A stretch of 46,620 nt of DNA, taken from positions 1 to 46,620 of the forward strand of contig RCAB01000478.1 in assembly GCA_003640385.1 (NCBI GenBank), in the 5' to 3' direction. Of the stretch, positions 41,956-46,620 are shown piece after piece. The translations under genes and the position numbers were made by a program. This DNA comes from Setaria digitata (Eukaryota; Nematoda; Chromadorea; Rhabditida; Setariidae). Position 1 is the first letter of the stretch. Each line of letters opens with the position of its first letter. The notes under the pieces are model-generated. The model did not search any database. It saw only the letters and a program-made list of their open reading frames with translations, and had not been told where the DNA came from.

Positions 41956-42428
41956 TTTCTAGAATTATTAACCTAATAAATATAAAATGGAGGAACTGTT
42001 CGTTGAAATAATATAATAATATAAATTTCCTCTATAAATTGAAATTTAAATTTCCTCCATAAATTTCAGCTACTTTAATTGATGCAAAAAATGAAATTCC
42101 ATGAGAATTGTCACTCCGATAAAACTTTAATGGAAAACGCAGGAACCATAAAGGAGAATGTAGAAATTGATCTGTAGGCAGGAAAATTTCAATTAAACAA
42201 TCAAAATTAAAAAGTGATACTGAATATCTTTCTCAAAAATGACTAGGCTGACAGTGATTAATTGATTAAGAATTATTCAGTAATTATTTGTAATTTTTTC
42301 TTCGAGAAATGGAAAAAAAAAAAACTCGGAGAAAAAGAAAAGTGAAAAGCATGCGATATTTTTCTAGAATTATTAACCTAATAAATATAAAATGGAGGAA
42401 CTGTTCGTTGAAATAATATAATAATATA
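41956..42428. repeat. 68-bp perfect direct repeat, 405 bp apart
   Basis: Bases 41956-42023 and 42361-42428 are identical (starting TTTCTAGAATTATTAACC). The 337 bp between them show no ORF. This may be a local duplication, target of a lost insertion, or short terminal repeats of an uncharacterised element. Confidence 0.85.
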
Positions 42429-43398
42429 TTATTTCATAACACCTTTATACAGGTAAGAGCAATTTCGGGGGGACAAATTGTTTTTCTTTTCCCTTCTAGC
42501 ATTTCGAGAGAAAAAAAAGCTGTAAAACAGAAACTGAAAATAAATAAACTTGCAATTTAATTTCTGAAATTATTTAGTGCTGAACTGGTGAAAAAAAGAT
42601 TTCAATAGATTTGAATAATCAGCTGCTTAAAAAAAAATTTTTTTACAAACTTTTGTATTTTTTCTTTTCTTTTTTCTTATTTGAAATTTGAAAAATTATA
42701 ACAGCTATTTAATTCATTTGCCAATTTATTGTAGGAATGGAAAAAAATTTTTAATTGCTTTAGCTCATATTGGAACTTACTTATCACAAATATCTTCTGT
42801 CTGCTAGAAATAATTTCCAAAATGATTGAATGGAAACAATAATAGGATGTACATGAAAAACTAGAGAAATTTTCGAATGAAAGGATTCGGAAGAAGTTGG
42901 AAGTTCTAGTTTTTAAAAGTCTGCTTTAGTTTTAAATTTGTAACATGGTTACATCAATTTTAAAACGTAAATTTGGCCCAAAAGATAGGAAGGAGCAAAA
43001 TAAATTAATAAAAATTTAGTAAAATAAACATGCATGCATGAAACTTTTCATTTATTTTCATACTTACTTTTCTTTTTTTTTTTCTTTTTTTTCAACTTTG
43101 ATAATGAATTTATCCTTCTTGTGGTACTTTATCACCAAGCATAATATCATTTGTCATTTCTTGTAATTAATAAAATGCAAAATGCTAAGGAACTATGATG
43201 TAATTATTGTTGCTAAATTTTTCAGCAATAAAATCATCACGAAAGTATTGTATTGAAAGGGAAAAAGAAGAAATTAGCTAATGATCAAGGAAAATCCCAC
43301 GTAAATTTATTTTATTCTTGATAAAAGGAATGAATTTAACGGATAATTGATGAATGTTCCTTTCATATTGCTCGAATGTATTTCATTTCTTGAAATGA

Positions 43399-43462
43399 AT
43401 TTCTTGAGTGGATTTCTAGAAACCACATTTCTCGGTGGTTTCTAGAAATCCAATCAAGAAAT
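43399..43462. repeat. 28-bp inverted repeat with 8-base loop
   Basis: The arms 43399-43426 and 43435-43462 differ at one base pair; the inner 17 bp are perfect. It lies in the 5' intron region, at the head of a zone of degenerate direct repeats. Confidence 0.85.
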
Positions 43463-43559
43463 TTGGGATGGGAATCCGAGATTCAGAAAAAGATGGAAAT
43501 TTGAGTGCATTTCAAGAAAAAACTTTTTGGAGAAATTTTTATGTGTTTTTTTTTTTTGA

Positions 43560-43870
43560 GCAAATTTCTTTCTTGAAAATGAATTTTTGCATTTCCGAAA
43601 TAAATTTATCGAATTGATCTCCTGAATGAATATTTTCGGCAAGCAATCATTTTACGAATAAATTTTTTTTTGAAATTTTTCTTACAAATTTTTCGAGTAA
43701 ATTTTTTATTTGTTTTAAACATGAAATTTTGCATTTCTGAAATAAATTTATTGAAATGATCGCTGGAATGCAATTTCGACAAGCATTTTTTGAGTAAATT
43801 TTTTAACAAAAATTTTTTAGATGAATTTCTGAGGGGAAAAAAAAAGTTTCTCAATGGATTTCTGGAATGT
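43560..43870. repeat. Degenerate roughly 150-bp tandem repeat
   Basis: Blocks at about 43579-43669 and 43729-43803 share the order GCATTTC-GAAATAAATTTAT-GAATG-CGGCAAGCA with substitutions, and a partial third block follows to 43870. It is AT-rich and noncoding. Confidence 0.6.
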
Positions 43871-44814
43871 CTATTCGATGAAGCAATCTGGTTATGTTAG
43901 TTTCTTTTTTTTTTTTTTTTTTGTTTCGAAGTTTGTAACAGATGGTAAATAAAGAGTGCTTATTCTTTTTTTTTTTTATTTATTCTACATCAGAAGATGA
44001 GGAAGATGAAGAAAAATGAAGGATTGGAAAGTGGAAAAGAAAACAAGTGTATGTGTATTTGTGTAGAAATGTAAAAATTACAGCAAAAATGAAGTTATTA
44101 CTCCGAGACATCAGATGAGTTAATCTATTTGCGATTCAAAAAACATGCGTTAAATTTAAATGCTCAAGAAAAAGTTTTTCAAAGGATGATATTTTAAATT
44201 TTTGTAAAATAAAAAAAAAAAAAAATTTATTATTTCTAGTCAATAAATGTGTTAATTCATCCTCCCATACATTATTACTTTTTTTTTTTTTCAAATTTAT
44301 ATATTTAATACAAATATCAAAAATAAAAGTTGGCAATTGCGTTTGTGATTTTAAAAACTCTATAAAAATGAATAAGATTCTTAATGCTAGAAGAATTAGC
44401 TTATGTAGTGCCTTATTATCCTTCTGCATTAAATTTAATTATTAAAAAAAAAAGCAAAAAAATTTTAATTATTCCGAAATTTTACTAAAATCCAGAAGTA
44501 TATAATTATACATATTATATAGTTATAATATCTTTGAAAAACAAAAAAAAGGAGAGAAGAGATAAGATAGATGATACAATCAATAACAGAATCATATGAT
44601 AAGCTAAGTGATTCAAAAAAAAAAAAAAACTCTAGCAAAATGTAAAATTATAGCTGTACAATTTTGGGAAGGAAAAAAAAAAGAAATGATAAGATAAATG
44701 ATAAAATCAACAAAGAGAATTATATGCTAAATACAGTGAGTTTGAAAATTATAAAAATAATTTATAATTATTTTTGAGGATTAGCAAGGAAGAACGAAAA
44801 TGAAAAAGTGCGAA

Positions 44815-44852
<38 letters not shown>

Positions 44853-44857
44853 CTTAC

Positions 44858-45188
44858 CAGAGAGTTGTGAAGAACTCCGTTGAACAGTACCCCTCAAGAT
44901 GTTTTGCTGAAAATTTCTCGATATTCTCGAAATCTCTATTAATCGATGAATTAATTTCGTTGTTCCCTTTCGCTTCGTTTTCGTTTCTGTTTTCCCCCAC
45001 AATACAGTGATAATTTTTCCGATTCTTTTCTTCCGGCTCAACGAAATGCAATATATCTCCGGAGGGGCACTGTAAATTCCTCCAGAAAAGTCGGTCAAGT
45101 CAGTGTGGAGTGATAGATGTACACTGATTTGCTGATGCAGAAAATTCTGTTCACGTATCAGAATCTCTTCCCTTTCGCAATCATTCAT
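44858..45188 (-). CDS. Candidate distal 5' exon (5'UTR or alternative first coding exon)
   Basis: An open stretch of 110 codons starts at ATG 45186-45188 (first residues MNDCEREEILIREQ) and ends at a strong donor CTG|GTAAGT at 44857. It is less AT-rich than its surroundings. In its own frame it ends in phase 1. That cannot enter exon 2, because a stop follows, but it can join exon 3 at 38819, which starts in phase 1. If spliced to exon 2 instead, the exon would be noncoding and place an in-frame TGA directly before the exon 2 ATG. The protein has no domain I recognise; it is basic in its second half. It may be a first exon of the titin-like gene driven by a distal promoter, or of an unrelated minus-strand gene. 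Confidence 0.35.
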
Positions 45189-46061
45189 TTTTATTAGCTA
45201 AAGCTTACTTTAACAATCTATCTAACTTACTTCGTTCCATTTCAAAATTCATTCTCTCATAAGTTTGCAAATATTTCTGTTATCACTTCTCACCATTATC
45301 TTTTCTCATTTCTTTTAATTCTCTAAATGTTAAAATTTTTGCTAAATCTTTCCACAAAATTTTTACATCTTCCATTTAGCTACTCAATGTAACAACACAT
45401 ATGATGGGATAATTATTGATACTGGCTGCTTCAACTGCTGCTCTGTTTGCTGTTACTGTTGTTGTTATTGTTGCTGTTAAGGATGATAGCGTTGATAACA
45501 GTGATAATGATAATAAGATGTGAAACGAACAACTCACAGTTGATCATCATTGATTCTTCCTTTATCACTTTTCACACGTCCGTCGTTCCAAATAATCAGT
45601 CGAATATCACTTCTTCTTCCTCCTCTTCTCTCTCTCTCTCTCTCTCCCTCTCTCTCTTCAAATCTTAAAGCGTGGGCTAATTTCCCTGAAGGCTAACTTT
45701 GTTTGTTATGCAAATCCTCAACTTAAATGCTTTTTTGTCTTAGTTTCCTCTCATACTTTCACTTTCAGCAAACATTCCCTGCACATTTGTTTTCTTTCTT
45801 ACATCATTTCTGCAGAAAACGAATTACTTTTCCATCCTCATTAATAACACATAGAAGATGAGAAATGTTTTCTTTCACCATTTATTTATTGAATATCACC
45901 ACTTTTTTCACGTAATTTTTCACGTAACTCAATTTCTAATACGCATACATAATTTAATCAACACATGAAAATGTATATATATATATATCGATATATTTTT
46001 TTTTTTTTTTGCATGCACAAATATCGGAATTGTTGCTAATATAGTGATTTTTCTTTTCCAG
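45189..46061. promoter_or_regulatory. Candidate 5' flanking region of the titin-like gene
   Basis: This region is upstream (minus strand) of the distal 5' exon. It contains a GTT/GCT triplet tract at 45436-45480 and a (CT)n tract at about 45624-45657, which reads as GAGA on the transcript strand about 440 bp upstream. No TATA box or trans-splice signal can be fixed by eye. Confidence 0.3.
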
Positions 46062-46113
46062 ATCTGAAATGTATCTGGAAGATGATGGAACTTTTCCGCA
46101 TCCCAATAATTGA
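46062..46113 (+). CDS. Possible terminal exon of a plus-strand gene
   Basis: A strong plus-strand acceptor (TTTTTCTTTTCCAG) is followed by a short frame SEMYLEDDGTFPHPNN and a TGA at 46111-46113. Less AT-rich sequence then continues like a 3'UTR to an AATAAA at 46483. No upstream exon could be linked, so this may be chance. Confidence 0.25.
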
Positions 46114-46187
46114 ATAGGTTGTTTCACGTAACCTTTCCAGGGCAGCGTATTCCAAGTGCATTATTACGTATGGATAATTTAATTTGG

Positions 46188-46620
46188 ACGTTTAGCATAA
46201 TATTTATACGTCAAAACAGGAAAGCGTTACGCTTCTCGACGTAATTCACTGAATGTAACTCTTCGATAAGATACATGTCTCAGTGCTATCGGATATGTGT
46301 AATTTAACCTATGCAATGGAATGAAATATAAATANAACGTTTAGCATAATATTTATACGTCAAAACAGGAAAGCGTTACTACGCTTCTCGACGTAATTCA
46401 CTGAATGTAACTCTTCGATAAGATACATGTCTCAGTGCTATCGGATATGTGTAATTTAACCTATGCAATGGAATGAAATATAAATAAATATGTGGATGTT
46501 TTTTTTTTTTTGCTTTTTTCCACCTCATTTTTTATTTCTTNCAGTGCTATCGGATATGTGTAATTTAACCTATGCAATGGAATGAAATATAAATAAATAT
46601 GTGGATGTTTTTTTTTTTTT
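46188..46620. repeat. Three partial copies of one segment separated by n
   Basis: Bases 46188-46334 recur at 46337-46486 with a 3-base TAC insertion, and 46433-46511 recurs at 46542-46620. The n characters at 46335 and 46541 mark the joins. This is best explained as unmerged contig ends or alleles rather than a biological tandem repeat. Confidence 0.85.

Larger units (their letters stand above)
40132..44857 (-). other. 4.7-kb 5' intron or intergenic region
   Basis: It lies between exon 1a and the distal 5' candidate. It holds the 68-bp direct repeat, the 28-bp hairpin and the degenerate tandem repeat. Short minus-strand frames starting near 41490 (MHRLKYAKQSSVC) and 40824 (MRAT) could be first exons but have weak donors. 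No other gene is seen. Confidence 0.6.

Noticed and set aside
42430..42460. Plus-strand CAG|GTAAGA donor-like site
   Set aside because: The sequence before it has stops in all useful frames (TAA repeats in the 68-bp repeat), so no exon can be built.
45447..45668. Plus-strand 73-residue frame starting with poly-Leu
   Set aside because: It is built from GTT/CTT triplets and a (CT)n tract; low complexity with no splice support.

Overview
The window is a very AT-rich eukaryotic sequence. Its introns carry long A/T homopolymer runs, and its acceptors are of the TTTTCAG/TTTTTAG type typical of nematodes. Intron sizes of about 50 bp to several kb and the overall base bias suggest a parasitic clade III (spirurid or filarial-like) nematode. 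The species is not determinable by eye.

Almost everything from about 39.4 kb (40.1 kb counting an upstream exon) down to base 1 is one gene on the minus strand. It is a giant, intracellular, multi-immunoglobulin muscle protein of titin type. I rebuilt 41 consecutive core exons (numbered 2-42), plus two alternative exons 1a/1b and a third distal 5' candidate. Every junction of the core chain keeps reading frame, from the ATG at 39410 to the left edge, giving about 6,408 codons in the window. The last exon is still open at base 1, so the 3' part of the gene (where titins carry Fn3 domains and a kinase) lies outside. The most likely orthologue is nematode ttn-1: it has no signal peptide, no SH3-DH-PH head as in UNC-89, and no Ig/Fn3 pattern as in twitchin.

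Layout in transcript order: 5' alternative exons (45.2-39.7 kb); two split Ig domains and Ser/Arg-rich linkers (39.4-35.0 kb); one 2.4-kb exon with five Ig domains (33.7-31.3 kb); three more Ig domains split over small exons (30.7-27.1 kb); a non-Ig region of degenerate beta-type repeats over seven exons (26.9-23.6 kb); one Ig (23.3-22.6 kb); a 5.6-kb exon encoding a disordered, coiled-coil and proline-rich region that ends in two Ig domains (21.3-15.7 kb); two single-exon Igs (15.3 and 10.8 kb); a 3.75-kb exon with about eleven tandem copies of a roughly 79-residue repeat (9.8-6.0 kb); and four Ig domains interrupted by another repeat-like/acidic region (4.9 kb to base 1). This amounts to 19 Ig domains. 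The layout suggests a molecular spring/scaffold: Ig segments anchor or extend, while the disordered and 79-residue regions are candidate elastic or binding segments.

The strongest unusual signal is the 79-residue repeat array, which I cannot match to a named domain. Other points are alternative first exons, five Igs cut by a phase-2 intron at the same place, several near-perfect intronic hairpins, a plus-strand coding-like island in the 4.1-kb intron, and duplicated sequence around single n characters that looks like unmerged contig ends. No tRNA, rRNA, CRISPR array or recognisable transposase was seen.
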